This document shows, one piece after another, positions 1-8,910 of a stretch of DNA of 64,000 bases. The stretch spans positions 36,525 through 100,524 of the forward strand of contig CAJTTG010000008.1 of NCBI GenBank assembly GCA_910579185.1, given 5' to 3'. The position numbers and the translations under genes were made by a program. The stretch comes from an uncultured Muribaculaceae bacterium (GTDB taxonomy: Bacteria > Bacteroidota > Bacteroidia > Bacteroidales > Muribaculaceae). Position 1 is the first letter of the stretch, and the number at the start of each line of letters is the position of its first letter. The notes beneath the pieces are model-generated. The model worked only from the letters and a program-made list of their open reading frames with translations. It did no database searches and was not told where the DNA came from.

Positions 1-273
1 GCCACTCCACACATAGCCGGCTACTCCCGTCAGGGCAAGATACGCGCAACTGAGATGGCGATAGCAGCCGTGGGCCGCAAATTCAACATCGAGCCACGAC
101 CCATGACCGAAACCGCACCCGACGGTGCCGCATCCCATGTCACCGCCCACGAGATAGCAGCATCCTACGATCCGCTGGCCGACACCGCCGCCCTGCGCCA
201 TGATCCCTCTCAGTTCGAGGCTCTGCGCAACAACTACAATCTGCGCGACGAAACGGGATGCGCAACCAATTAG
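1..273 (+). CDS. pdxB: 4-phosphoerythronate dehydrogenase, C-terminal part
   Basis: The reading frame is open from base 1 and ends at a TAG at 271-273, so only the last 90 residues are in the window. It begins ATPHIAGYSRQGK, which matches the conserved stretch in the NAD-binding domain of PdxB-type D-2-hydroxyacid dehydrogenases where the active-site histidine lies; the rest matches the variable C-terminal dimerisation tail. PdxB oxidises 4-phosphoerythronate in the DXP-independent pyridoxal phosphate pathway. Other 2-hydroxyacid dehydrogenases are possible because the catalytic core is outside the window, but the HIAGYS..GK signature favours PdxB. The flavodiiron gene follows after 23 bases and may be co-transcribed. 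Confidence 0.7.
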   Translation, partial: ATPHIAGYSRQGKIRATEMAIAAVGRKFNIEPRPMTETAPDGAASHVTAHEIAASYDPLADTAALRHDPSQFEALRNNYNLRDETGCATN

Positions 274-296
274 AAAATCTCTCAATCTGAACATAT

Positions 297-1478
297 ATGA
301 ACCAGAACGTCACTCCATCAATATTCTCCGTCGGCATCGACGATCCCAACGTACAGCTGTTTGAACAGCAATACAAGCTAACCCGAGGTATGAGCTATAA
401 CTCATACGCCATCATTGACAGGCAGATAGCCGTCGTGGACTCCGTGGAAGCAGGTCATGCCGACCAATGGCTGCGTCAGATCAGCAAAGCTACAGACGGT
501 CGCGCCGTCGACTACCTCATAGTGCAGCACATGGAGCCCGACCATTCGGCATGCATAATGGAAGCTGTCGACCGGTGGCCCGGACTGAAAATAGTGACAA
601 CGGCAAAATCGGCAGCAATGCTCGCCCAGTTCTTCCCCCAAGCCGATCTCTCCGACCGCATACAGACCGTGAAAGAGGGCGACACCCTGCAACTTGGCGA
701 CCACACACTCCGTTTCATCATGGCTCCTATGGTCCACTGGCCCGAAGTGATGGTGACATACGACGAAACCGACAAGGTACTGTTCTCAGCCGATGCTTTC
801 GGCAAGTTCGGAGCAGTGCAGCATCCCGACGACTGGGTGTCTGAGGCCCGACGTTACTACATAAACATCGTAGGCAAATACGGCGCACAGGTGCAGGCTC
901 TCCTGCGCAAGCTTCAGGAACCGGCCATTCGCACCATCGCTCCGCTGCATGGCCCGGTACTGCGCGAAAACCTCGCTTTCTATGTTGACCTCTATCACCG
1001 CTGGAGCCGCTACGAACCTGAATGCAAAGGTATCCTCGTGGCCTATTCTTCAATCTATGGCGGCACGGCAGAGGCCGCCAACAGACTCGCGGAGATGCTG
1101 CGCCGGCGCAACTGCGGAGAGATAGTGACGATGGATTTGTCGCTGACCGATCAGGCTGAAGCTGTGGCTCAGGCATTCCGCCTCAGCGCAATGGTAGTGG
1201 CTGCTCCGACCTACGACGCCGCGCTATATCCCCCCATGCACGATTTCCTGCATCATCTGCGCCTGAAAAACTACCGCAACCGCCGCGTTGGAATGATTGA
1301 AAACGGATCGTGGGCTCCTATAGCTGCGAAACTGATGCGTGAGATGCTCCAGCCCCTGCAGGGAATCGAGATCGTGGAACCGGTAGTGACCGTGCGCTCG
1401 CGTCTTAACGCCGCCAACATAGATCAGCTCGAAGCACTTGCCGACGCTATGGCCTCTGATCCGGACACCAACGTGTGA
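297..1478 (+). CDS. Flavodiiron protein (A-type flavoprotein, FprA family)
   Basis: A 393-residue cytoplasmic protein with the two-domain layout of flavodiiron proteins. The N-terminal metallo-beta-lactamase-like domain carries the diiron ligands: H78-x-E80-x-D82-H83, H147, D166 and H218. From about residue 246 a flavodoxin domain follows, with a phosphate loop of the type SSIYGGTAEAA. Proteins of this class reduce O2 to water or NO to N2O and protect anaerobes from oxygen and nitrosative stress; which substrate is used cannot be told from sequence. There is no C-terminal rubredoxin or flavin reductase extension, so electrons must come from a separate donor. It follows pdxB by 23 bases. Confidence 0.93.
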   Translation: MNQNVTPSIFSVGIDDPNVQLFEQQYKLTRGMSYNSYAIIDRQIAVVDSVEAGHADQWLRQISKATDGRAVDYLIVQHMEPDHSACIMEAVDRWPGLKIVTTAKSAAMLAQFFPQADLSDRIQTVKEGDTLQLGDHTLRFIMAPMVHWPEVMVTYDETDKVLFSADAFGKFGAVQHPDDWVSEARRYYINIVGKYGAQVQALLRKLQEPAIRTIAPLHGPVLRENLAFYVDLYHRWSRYEPECKGILVAYSSIYGGTAEAANRLAEMLRRRNCGEIVTMDLSLTDQAEAVAQAFRLSAMVVAAPTYDAALYPPMHDFLHHLRLKNYRNRRVGMIENGSWAPIAAKLMREMLQPLQGIEIVEPVVTVRSRLNAANIDQLEALADAMASDPDTNV

Positions 1479-1540
1479 CTTTTCATGGCTCCGTTTGTTA
1501 TAACAGAACACCTTTCATAACTCTATAAATTCAATTTATT

Positions 1541-2542
1541 ATGGAATTTCTTACTAACGAGAAATTGGTCATAGTCGGCGCAGCCGGCATGATCGGATCC
1601 AACATGGCCCAGACAGCCATGATGATGCACCTCACTCCCAACATCTGCCTCTACGACCCATACGCACCGGCTCTTGAAGGAGTGGCAGAGGAACTCTACC
1701 ACTGCGCTTTCGAAGGCGTTAACCTCACCTACACTTCCGACATCAAGGAAGCCCTCACCGGAGCTAAATATATCGTATCCTCAGGCGGTGCCGCCCGTAA
1801 GGCCGGCATGACCCGCGAGGATCTGCTCAAGGGCAACGCACAGATCGCTGAGCAATTCGGCAAGGATGTACGCACCTACTGCCCCGACTGCAAACATATC
1901 GTGGTGATCTTCAACCCGGCCGACATCACCGGTCTGATCACACTGCTTTACTCAGGCCTCAAACCCTCACAGGTCACAACCCTCGCAGCCCTCGACTCCA
2001 CACGTCTGCAGAACGAACTCGTAAAGCAGCTCCATCTGCCGGCTTCTGAGATCGTTAACTGCCGCACATACGGCGGTCACGGCGAACAGATGGCGGTCTA
2101 TGCCTCCACCACAACTGTCGACGGCAAGCCTCTGACTGAAATCATCGGCACCGAAGCTCTCCCGGAAAAAGAATGGGAAGAACTGAAAGTACGCGTGATC
2201 CAGGGCGGAAAACACATCATCGACCTGCGCGGACGTTCTTCGTTCCAGAGCCCGGCCTATCTCTCAATAGAGATGATCGCCGCCGCAATGGGTGGTAAGC
2301 CTTTCACCTGGCCTGCCGGTTGCTACGTAAACGACGACCGCTTCCACCACATCATGATGGCTATGGAAACAACCATCACAGCCGATGGCGTAAGCTACCG
2401 CGAACCCAAGGGCACTCCTGCCGAGCAAGCCGAACTTGAGGAAAGCTACAAACACCTCTGCACCCTCCGCGACGAGGTGATCGAGATGGGCGTTCTTCCT
2501 CCCGTCGACAAATGGCACGACCTCAACCCCAACATCGACTGA
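1541..2542 (+). CDS. mdh: Malate dehydrogenase
   Basis: A 333-residue NAD-dependent dehydrogenase that interconverts malate and oxaloacetate in the partial, reductive TCA branch Bacteroidales use to make succinate and propionate. The Rossmann loop is GAAGMIG (residues 13-19). R86 and R92 in RKAGMTRED are the substrate-binding arginines that mark malate rather than lactate specificity. The catalytic pair is D152 (LDSTRLQ) and H180 (GGHGEQM). The last motif reads GEQ where many family members have GDS/GDT, as in the longer Bacteroidetes form. It is a single gene followed by a strong hairpin at 2578-2605. Confidence 0.93.
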   Translation: MEFLTNEKLVIVGAAGMIGSNMAQTAMMMHLTPNICLYDPYAPALEGVAEELYHCAFEGVNLTYTSDIKEALTGAKYIVSSGGAARKAGMTREDLLKGNAQIAEQFGKDVRTYCPDCKHIVVIFNPADITGLITLLYSGLKPSQVTTLAALDSTRLQNELVKQLHLPASEIVNCRTYGGHGEQMAVYASTTTVDGKPLTEIIGTEALPEKEWEELKVRVIQGGKHIIDLRGRSSFQSPAYLSIEMIAAAMGGKPFTWPAGCYVNDDRFHHIMMAMETTITADGVSYREPKGTPAEQAELEESYKHLCTLRDEVIEMGVLPPVDKWHDLNPNID

Positions 2543-2577
2543 TCCACCTTCTTATAAGGATTCTGCAATATATCGCA

Positions 2578-2605
2578 AAGGCGCGGCTGATTCTTGCCGC
2601 GCCTT
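2578..2605 (+). terminator. Rho-independent-type hairpin after mdh
   Basis: A perfect 10-bp GC-rich stem (2578-2587 pairs with 2596-2605) with an 8-base loop lies 35 bases after the mdh stop. No long U run follows directly, so termination strength is uncertain. Confidence 0.65.
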
Positions 2606-2651
2606 CGCTGCATTTTGACGCTATTTTATGGATTTTATTGACATTTATTGC

Positions 2652-2659
2652 TATTTTTG
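2652..2659 (+). promoter_or_regulatory. Bacteroidetes -7 box for asnA
   Basis: TATTTTTG fits the TAnnTTTG consensus and lies 27 bases before the chosen asnA start. No clear TTTG box is found at the usual 19-21 base spacing. The box overlaps the upstream in-frame ATG at 2648, which argues that 2648 is not the real start. Confidence 0.5.
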
Positions 2660-2686
2660 CAGCAGAAACCTAACACTACGACACGA

Positions 2687-3721
2687 ATGGCACTGATAAT
2701 TCCATCCAAATACCATCAGAAACTACTCCCCGAAACAACTGAAGTGGCTATCAAAATGATCAAACAGACATTTCAGGACACTCTCGCCGATGCCCTCAAC
2801 CTGCGCCGCGTGACAGCACCACTGTTCGTGCTCTCCGGAACCGGACTCAACGACGATCTGAACGGCACTGAACGGGCCGTCAGTTTCCCGGTCAAGGATC
2901 TCGGCGACCAACGTGCGGAAGTAGTCCACTCGCTGGCAAAATGGAAACGTGTCAAACTCGGCTCCTACGATATAGCCCCGGGATATGGACTATATACCGA
3001 CATGAACGCAATCCGTGCCGATGAGGAGCTGGACAACCTCCATTCTCTCTACGTGGACCAATGGGACTGGGAACAGACTATCCTGCCACAATGGCGCACA
3101 CTCGATTATCTGCGCCTCACCGTAGAGAAAATCTACAGCGCACTGCGCCACACCGAACGGGCTGTCTATGCACATTTTCCGCATATCACGCCACGCCTGC
3201 CCGAGAAAATCACATTCCTGCACTCCCAGCAATTGCTCGACCGATATCCCGGACTATCCCCCCACCAACGCGAGAACGAAGCAGCACGAGAATTCGGAGC
3301 CATATTCCTGATCGGGATCGGGTCACCGCTCTCTGACGGACAGCCTCACGACCACCGGGCTCCTGACTACGACGACTGGACCACTCCCAATGCCGATGGG
3401 TTTACGGGACTCAACGGCGACCTCATCGTGTGGGACAACGTGCTCAACCGCTCCATCGAGCTATCCTCTATGGGTATACGCGTCGACCCTCCGGCACTAA
3501 GCCGCCAGCTACAGATGGCAGGATGTCCCGAACGGGCTGCCCTGCAATTCCACAGCATGCTACTTGATGGCCGGCTCCCTTGCTCAATAGGTGGAGGTAT
3601 CGGACAGAGCCGTCTCTGCATGTTCCTGCTACAGAAAGCCCATATAGGAGAAGTGCAGGCATCAATATGGCCTGATGAGCAACGCACTCTATGCGCGGCT
3701 GCCGGCATCACCCTGCTCTGA
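2687..3721 (+). CDS. asnA: Aspartate--ammonia ligase
   Basis: A 344-residue ammonia-dependent asparagine synthetase, structurally like class II aminoacyl-tRNA synthetases. It uses ATP and ammonia to turn aspartate into asparagine in the cytoplasm. Family motifs include EVVHSLAKWKR, GLYTDMNA, SLYVDQWDWE, RAPDYDDW and the C-terminal GGGIGQSRLCMFLLQKAHIG that closes the ATP site. An upstream in-frame ATG at 2648 would add 13 residues, but it overlaps the predicted promoter and the family normally starts about here, so 2687 is preferred. The gene converges on the inositol-phosphatase gene 33 bases downstream. Confidence 0.95.
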   Translation: MALIIPSKYHQKLLPETTEVAIKMIKQTFQDTLADALNLRRVTAPLFVLSGTGLNDDLNGTERAVSFPVKDLGDQRAEVVHSLAKWKRVKLGSYDIAPGYGLYTDMNAIRADEELDNLHSLYVDQWDWEQTILPQWRTLDYLRLTVEKIYSALRHTERAVYAHFPHITPRLPEKITFLHSQQLLDRYPGLSPHQRENEAAREFGAIFLIGIGSPLSDGQPHDHRAPDYDDWTTPNADGFTGLNGDLIVWDNVLNRSIELSSMGIRVDPPALSRQLQMAGCPERAALQFHSMLLDGRLPCSIGGGIGQSRLCMFLLQKAHIGEVQASIWPDEQRTLCAAAGITLL

Positions 3722-3754
3722 CTCCCGACGGCCAATCCCTCCACACATGCGTGA

Positions 3755-4567
3755 CTATTCCAGACCTTGCAGCAAGATCTTGCGGATTGCAGAATGAAGA
3801 AGGGGATTTGAAGCGAGTACCGAATGATTTCTATTTCTGCGGATTGACTCAACAACAGCCCCGGCCTCTTCGGCAATGAGCTGTCCGGCTGCCACATCCC
3901 AACGATTGAGATTCAGCTCCCAATAAGCGTCGAAAAATCCGGCCGCCGTGTAGCATAGATCTATCGCCGCAGATCCCATCCTGCGGATTCCTCGCACGCA
4001 TAAAGCCATCCGGCAGATTTCCGCGAGATTATTGTCGGGATTGTCATTGCGGTCGTATGGCATTCCCGTAGCCACAACAGCTTTCGATATTTCCGCTTTC
4101 CCGGAACAATGGATTGGCGCCCCATTGAGCCATGCGCCCTCGCCTCTGACGGCACAGAAACACTCGCCGAGATAAGGGGCATAGACAACTCCGAGAACCG
4201 CCTCCCTATTCCGCTCCAGCGCGATCGACACACAGAACGCCGGAAGCCCGGAGGCGAAATTTGTAGTGCCATCGAGAGGATCTATAACCCATCGCCACTC
4301 ACGGTCGTCATGATCACAACCCGACTCCTCCGAGATAATCCCATGCTGAGGGAAATGGCTCCGGATATAACCGAGGATAAAAGCCTCCGACTCCTTGTCG
4401 GCTATCGTGACAACATCGCTGTCATTAAGTTTCGTCGACTGCTGAAGATTACGGCTGCGGAAATAGCGCATCTGAATCTCACCGGCACCCTGAGCCATCG
4501 TAAAAGCCGCATCAAGCAGCCCCTTCCATTCACTCCCAACCGTCGGGATATATTCTGTCAAATCCAT
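3755..4567 (-). CDS. Inositol monophosphatase family protein
   Basis: A 270-residue lithium-sensitive-phosphatase-fold enzyme. Metal ligands are visible in EES (residues 80-82) and in the signature DPLDGTTNF (96-104); the second signature WDVAAGQLIAEEAGA lies near residue 222. The family hydrolyses phosphate from inositol 1-phosphate, related sugar phosphates or 3'-phosphoadenosine 5'-phosphate; the general IMPase shape, without CysQ-specific features I can point to, leaves the substrate open. A -7-like box (TAAATTTG) lies on this strand at 4619-4626, about 50 bases upstream, so the gene probably has its own promoter. Confidence 0.85.
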   Translation of the reverse strand: MDLTEYIPTVGSEWKGLLDAAFTMAQGAGEIQMRYFRSRNLQQSTKLNDSDVVTIADKESEAFILGYIRSHFPQHGIISEESGCDHDDREWRWVIDPLDGTTNFASGLPAFCVSIALERNREAVLGVVYAPYLGECFCAVRGEGAWLNGAPIHCSGKAEISKAVVATGMPYDRNDNPDNNLAEICRMALCVRGIRRMGSAAIDLCYTAAGFFDAYWELNLNRWDVAAGQLIAEEAGAVVESIRRNRNHSVLASNPLLHSAIRKILLQGLE

Positions 4568-4691
4568 ATTCTCAATAATTTAGCCAATGATCAACCGGTA
4601 GCAAAGCTACCTCGCCCACAAATTTACTGATTATTGTTGAAACTCCCGTCGTATATCGTTGTCTGATCACAGCATCTACAGAGGATCTTTC

Positions 4692-5030
4692 CTATAGGTA
4701 ATCTTCGCGTTGAGGTGTGAACACATCCACAACCTCGCCGCCTTCAATCACCTCGAATGAATGAGGTGTATTGCCAGGGATGGCGTATGTGTCGCCGGAT
4801 CGCATTATCACGTCTATCTTTTCTTCTCCGTCAACGATCAGATGGTATTTGCCGGAGATCACATAGCCACATTGTTCGTGGGGATGAGAATGAAGAGTGG
4901 CAAAGTTACCCTCCACATAGTTCATTTTTGTGACCATTGACTTCTCCCCGACAGCAAGGGAGTCAAGATTCACACCCTTGAATGTTTTCTTGAGCGCATC
5001 TTCGCGCCGTACAAATATTTTAGTATTCAC
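4692..5030 (-). CDS. Small cupin-domain protein
   Basis: A 112-residue single-domain cupin. The first cupin motif is visible as LHSHPHEQCGYVISGK with its metal-binding histidines and glutamate, and the second as PGNTPHSFEV with the last histidine ligand. Such proteins bind a divalent metal and may act as small isomerases, dioxygenases or ligand sensors; no specific function can be assigned. It starts 12 bases after the stop of the MarR-GNAT gene on the same strand, so the two form an operon and the cupin is probably controlled by the operator upstream of that gene. Confidence 0.75.
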   Translation of the reverse strand: MNTKIFVRREDALKKTFKGVNLDSLAVGEKSMVTKMNYVEGNFATLHSHPHEQCGYVISGKYHLIVDGEEKIDVIMRSGDTYAIPGNTPHSFEVIEGGEVVDVFTPQREDYL

Positions 5031-5042
5031 AACAATCTGCTA

Positions 5043-5996
5043 TTATAGTGTCAGTTCCATCTGTATATCACCACGGGCATAAGCCGGATGATATTCAGGC
5101 AATTCCTTAAATCCCAATCTACGATAAAGAGCTATCGCCGGTTTAAGCCGGGTATTGCTCTCAAGAAACAGTTTCTCGCCACCCAGTTCCCGTGCCTTAT
5201 TTATTACAGCATCACAAAGCCGGCGCCCAATACCTTTTCTTTTGATTGAATCGCTGACAGCAAGCTTTGCCAGCTCGAAGTCGTAGACCGATCCCTCCGG
5301 CATAGGACACAAGGCACATACACCCACAGGGAAACCATTGTATAAGGCCACGAATATATGTCCGCCTTTTTCAAGGATATGTTTTTCAGGATTTTCCAGA
5401 ACTTCAATATCATGAGACTCCAGCTCCCAGTAAAGTTCTATCCATTTGCGGTTGAGTTCGTAGAACGCTTTTTTGTATTGAGGCAGGTACTCTACAATCT
5501 CCACCTCAGAATGCTCACGCCGCTCCTTTATCTCCTTGACCCGTTCAAGTATGGATTTACGTCCGAGAGCTTTCTCCCAATCAGCTATGGCAGCCCAAAG
5601 ATCATTCTCGCACTCCGATGAAATCTGCTCCACAGCACGCTCCACATCGCGAAGCTGCGTGATCAGCTCCTGCGAGAGGCTTTTTCCATATTCTGTCAGC
5701 GTTATAAATGTGCATCTGCGATCCGCTTTGTCATCAACGCCCGATACAAGGCCAGCCTTCATCATTTCCTTTACTATTGTGCTCACCGACGGATGGGACT
5801 GCCCTATTTCCCTTGCAATGACAGTGACACTTTTGGGTTGCTCATCTATCAGCGAGTAAAAAACCGGAAACCATTTGGGTTTTATGTCAACGCCATAAAG
5901 TCCATATATGCTTGCAGCATCCCGTGTCAGCGTCTCAGTCAATACCCTCAACCTACTGCCGATTGCCATTTTACCTGTGCGTTCAAAGAAGTCCAT
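5043..5996 (-). CDS. MarR-type regulator fused to a GNAT acetyltransferase
   Basis: A 317-residue fusion. Residues 1 to about 150 form a MarR winged helix with SHPSVSTIVKEMMKAGLV as recognition helix and DKADRRCTFITLTEYG as wing. Residues from about 165 form a GNAT domain with the acetyl-CoA loop KRKGIGRRL and a C-terminal ALYRRLGFKE. The arrangement is a known architecture in which a regulator and an acetyltransferase are one chain; ligand and substrate are unknown. It leads an operon with a cupin gene. A 14-bp perfect palindrome between its promoter and start codon suggests that it represses itself. Confidence 0.85.
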   Translation of the reverse strand: MDFFERTGKMAIGSRLRVLTETLTRDAASIYGLYGVDIKPKWFPVFYSLIDEQPKSVTVIAREIGQSHPSVSTIVKEMMKAGLVSGVDDKADRRCTFITLTEYGKSLSQELITQLRDVERAVEQISSECENDLWAAIADWEKALGRKSILERVKEIKERREHSEVEIVEYLPQYKKAFYELNRKWIELYWELESHDIEVLENPEKHILEKGGHIFVALYNGFPVGVCALCPMPEGSVYDFELAKLAVSDSIKRKGIGRRLCDAVINKARELGGEKLFLESNTRLKPAIALYRRLGFKELPEYHPAYARGDIQMELTL

Positions 5997-6011
5997 ATCA
6001 AAATAAGAATC

Positions 6012-6062
6012 TAATTACGTAATTAATTACGCAAATTTACAAGTAATTTGGAAACTACACAA
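6012..6062 (-). promoter_or_regulatory. Promoter and operator of the MarR-GNAT/cupin operon
   Basis: On the minus strand TTG (6062-6060), a 20-base spacer and TAAATTTG (6039-6032) make a near-consensus Bacteroidetes promoter. Directly downstream, over the expected transcription start, lies the 14-bp perfect palindrome TAATTACGTAATTA (6012-6025), and its half AATTACG recurs at 6025-6031. This is the size and position expected for a MarR operator. Confidence 0.7.
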
Positions 6063-6085
6063 GTACCGGAAAGAAATCAATCGTT

Positions 6086-6134
6086 AACAATTCAGCCCGG
6101 CGAAATAATTTTTCTTTCGCCGGGCTGAATTGTT
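6086..6134 (-). terminator. Long perfect hairpin after the transglutaminase-like gene
   Basis: A perfect 20-bp inverted repeat (6086-6105 with 6115-6134, 9-base loop) begins immediately after the stop codon of the leftward gene that ends at 6135. It also lies upstream of the MarR promoter and would insulate it from read-through. Confidence 0.75.
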
Positions 6135-7751
6135 TTATCGTATGATCATTTCTGATTTTGGTTTTGAATGCTCCATGAATTTTACTGGCCGTTGCCAGAA
6201 CCAATCCGGATCAGTAGTGATATAATGTGCGTTCTTATAATTACTTCCCTGTGGCACAAGAGCCCCGATATAGCCTTGCATGTGGTTTGATTTTCCTTCC
6301 GGCTCTGATTGGTTCAGCAGATTAGCGGAGATGATATACAGATTCTTCGCCATGTAATTATCTAAATAGTCTTCTTTCGTCTCAGCACTCTGATTGTTCC
6401 AGTTTGCATCTGAATTAAGGCTCAACGGAAGATCATGTTGCAGACGGTATCTGACTTCTCCGGGATGAAGCAGGAGACCGTTTTCATCAGTAACATAAGC
6501 TGCGAAAGTAGGGTCTACCCAAATCCATTTATCAAGGGATTCACTCCAGGCAATACAGATAACGTGACAGTCACCATCGCTATCCCATCGCTTCGATTCG
6601 CAGGTTAAGTAACGGGAGGGGATTCCCTCGGCAAGAAGTGCTTCCGTAAGGGATATAGCCAATGCACGGCAATTGTAGCCGCAACTGTCACGGAGGGCAG
6701 AATAATATATGTTTTTTAAATTGCGTGGCCCATCAGGAAATCCGTTACTTCCGTCATGCCGGATGTTATTATGTACCCAATAGAGCAGATTCTTTATCCT
6801 GCTGACATCATCTCCGCATCCGGCTATGCTGTCAAGATTGAAATGGAGGCGCGTTTCAGTAAGCAATGAGTCTGTTGGCAATACGTAGGTGAACTGAGGC
6901 TTTTTAATAGTGTCAACGGCATATGCAGGTGATTCTTTCAGGACTTCAAGCATTGTCTTGACGTCATCTCCATGGTTCCAGGCAAAGGCCATTGCCGACC
7001 TCAGTGAGTCGGAGATCGCTACACATCCGAGCGAATCAAGAACAGGAAGCAGAATCTTCGCATCATCATAGGCACTTCTTCTCATCCATTTATTGTCACC
7101 GCGTGCAGTCAAAACCTGCGATTGCCATCCGGCCAAATCTTTCAACTGCTCCATAAGAAGAGGATCGTTCTTTATCCGACTGAGATCGGATGGAGGAGTC
7201 AGACTATCGTTATAGGCCTTTATTATAGCACCATTTATCGTATAGTTTCTGAACTTTGGCGTCTTTTCATCCGGAAACGAGCCGAGATAAAAATCGGCGA
7301 CCAAGCCATTGAACAGTACACTGTCAAGCTGAGGGCAGTCGTATTTGAAACTCGGGCCTCCTGAGCTTGAAACAGGACCATTGAATACAACCTTACGCAA
7401 TTTCGGGCAATGTCCGACAAACCAACAATCGAAATGACCGACAAGACCGTTAACAACTATTTCTTCAAGATTCTGCATTCCACCGAAAGTTCCACCCGGA
7501 ATATAGTCAACACTATTGAGGGTTACTTTACGCAAGTTGGGGAAATCATAATCACCAAGCTTTACAAATGTCCCCATATCAGGAAACGTTATTTCCTCCG
7601 CATACTTATCAAAATAAAGCGTATCCGGAAAAACAGCATAACCGTCCCTGATCGGATTGTCGAAATAGCCGGGATTTTTTATGGCTATTGTCTCAGCTGA
7701 CGCCGATATCCCGACGAAGATGGAGATAATGAGCAAAAGTTTGTTCTTCAT
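6135..7751 (-). CDS. Secreted protein with BspA-like repeats and a transglutaminase-like domain
   Basis: A 538-residue protein with a signal peptide (MKNKLLLIISIFVGISASA). Residues 25-180 contain short leucine-rich BspA-like elements (NLRKVTLNSV, NLEEIVVNGL, KLRKVVFNGP, LDSVLFNGL). Residues about 320-420 form a transglutaminase/protease-like domain with the triad C361 (CGYNCRA), H396 (DCHVICIA) and D413 (WVDPTF). Such domains in Bacteroidetes usually cleave or cross-link proteins or peptidoglycan-linked peptides outside the cytoplasm; the substrate is unknown. I chose the ATG at 7751 because the signal peptide starts there; an in-frame TTG at 7778 is the alternative. It follows a secreted protein gene by 35 bases, probably one operon. 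Confidence 0.7.
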   Translation of the reverse strand: MKNKLLLIISIFVGISASAETIAIKNPGYFDNPIRDGYAVFPDTLYFDKYAEEITFPDMGTFVKLGDYDFPNLRKVTLNSVDYIPGGTFGGMQNLEEIVVNGLVGHFDCWFVGHCPKLRKVVFNGPVSSSGGPSFKYDCPQLDSVLFNGLVADFYLGSFPDEKTPKFRNYTINGAIIKAYNDSLTPPSDLSRIKNDPLLMEQLKDLAGWQSQVLTARGDNKWMRRSAYDDAKILLPVLDSLGCVAISDSLRSAMAFAWNHGDDVKTMLEVLKESPAYAVDTIKKPQFTYVLPTDSLLTETRLHFNLDSIAGCGDDVSRIKNLLYWVHNNIRHDGSNGFPDGPRNLKNIYYSALRDSCGYNCRALAISLTEALLAEGIPSRYLTCESKRWDSDGDCHVICIAWSESLDKWIWVDPTFAAYVTDENGLLLHPGEVRYRLQHDLPLSLNSDANWNNQSAETKEDYLDNYMAKNLYIISANLLNQSEPEGKSNHMQGYIGALVPQGSNYKNAHYITTDPDWFWQRPVKFMEHSKPKSEMIIR

Positions 7752-7786
7752 TGTTGTATTTGTTTCCTTGTTGGTCAATAGATTCT

Positions 7787-8629
7787 TTATTGCAATCCCG
7801 GTCTCGGCTGTGGAACAAATTCAATCCACTCCAGAATATCATCATCTGCGGCAGCAGGTTCATAGATATATTCTTCCCCACAACCATTCAGAACGATACG
7901 TCTTGGGGCACATGACACCAAAGACCAGTAAATGCCCTCATTGGAGAAAACACATGTGTTAGGGTTGAACTTAGAAGCATCAATATCAGGCAAATTTCTC
8001 AAGAGCTTGTAGTTGTCAGGAGCGGAATAATGGGTGTATTCACCAGTATTCATGTTCTTCATCATACGGATATTCTGAAGAAAAACCGATCCTTTATTGG
8101 TGTGGCGGAGTGAAGCCGCACGAATATACGACATCCCCGGGCTGATCATATACATGAAGGAATTATTATTAGTGTCAATCATCACATGGCAAAAATCCCC
8201 GTCAAGCATAATCACTCTTGTCCCTAACTGCCACTGTTGAAGACAATCGGCGACATTGAAAGAGGATGCCTCGAACAGTCTGTATGGCTCAACGACATTG
8301 ATATTCTCGATCAGATACATCGGCTCCCCATTTACCCTGATGGAATTTCCGTCAACGTCCACATTCAAAGGTTCGACCTCACAGATAAGGATTGTATCCG
8401 GTGTGAACACCGTGGTGCGGTTGACATTCCGGCTTGGGATTATCAATGTGGCAGATTTCTGGTCAAGGCTGTCATTACGTGTGAAATATATCAGAACCGA
8501 GTCGGTCTGCACAAACTCCGAAGATGCGTTAGCCCACACTCCCTTTGCGCCGGGGTTAAGATTAGGCGCGGCCAATGAAGCCATCACAGCCGACAGCCCC
8601 AACAATAGCATTGCAATAGACTTTTTCAT
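7787..8629 (-). CDS. Secreted protein of unknown function
   Basis: A 280-residue protein with a clear N-terminal signal peptide (MKKSIAMLLLGLSAVMASLAA) and no lipobox cysteine. I do not recognise a domain. The body is rich in short beta-strand-like segments and has five cysteines. It is the first gene of a likely two-gene operon with the transglutaminase-like protein, so a role in the same extracellular process, for example as partner or substrate, is possible but is inference. Confidence 0.6.
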   Translation of the reverse strand: MKKSIAMLLLGLSAVMASLAAPNLNPGAKGVWANASSEFVQTDSVLIYFTRNDSLDQKSATLIIPSRNVNRTTVFTPDTILICEVEPLNVDVDGNSIRVNGEPMYLIENINVVEPYRLFEASSFNVADCLQQWQLGTRVIMLDGDFCHVMIDTNNNSFMYMISPGMSYIRAASLRHTNKGSVFLQNIRMMKNMNTGEYTHYSAPDNYKLLRNLPDIDASKFNPNTCVFSNEGIYWSLVSCAPRRIVLNGCGEEYIYEPAAADDDILEWIEFVPQPRPGLQ

Positions 8630-8736
8630 GTGATAATCTTATTTTTTCAAAATAATCCGAGGTTCCACAATCCGGTTCATGCAGCCCCAAAAACAAAATA
8701 ATGACTGAAAATCCTATGATTAACAGTCACTATCAG

Positions 8737-8818
8737 TACCCAGACCCGGGATCGAACCGGGATGGATTGCTCCACTGGTGTTTGAGACCAGCGCGTCTAC
8801 CGATTCCGCCATCTGGGC
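8737..8818 (-). tRNA. tRNA-Leu (CAA)
   Basis: Read on the minus strand the 82-nt gene starts GCCCAGATGGCGGAATCGGT and ends with the T-arm GGTTCGATCC, acceptor TCTGGGT and discriminator A. The anticodon loop CTCAAAC gives CAA. A long variable arm (TGGAGCAATCCA) is typical of leucine tRNAs. The first acceptor pair is G-U. CCA is not encoded. Confidence 0.93.
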
Positions 8819-8830
8819 TTTTGGTAGGCG

Positions 8831-8861
8831 CAAAGGTAAGGATTCTTTTCTGTTTCCGCAA
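8831..8861 (-). promoter_or_regulatory. Promoter of tRNA-Leu
   Basis: TTG (8861-8859), a 20-base spacer and TACCTTTG (8838-8831) on the minus strand match the Bacteroidetes consensus and end 12 bases before the tRNA 5' end. Confidence 0.75.
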
Positions 8862-8910
8862 CAGTTCATCAGCTTTTTTAGCCATCTAAGTGCGTTTTTT
8901 GGCCAAATAA

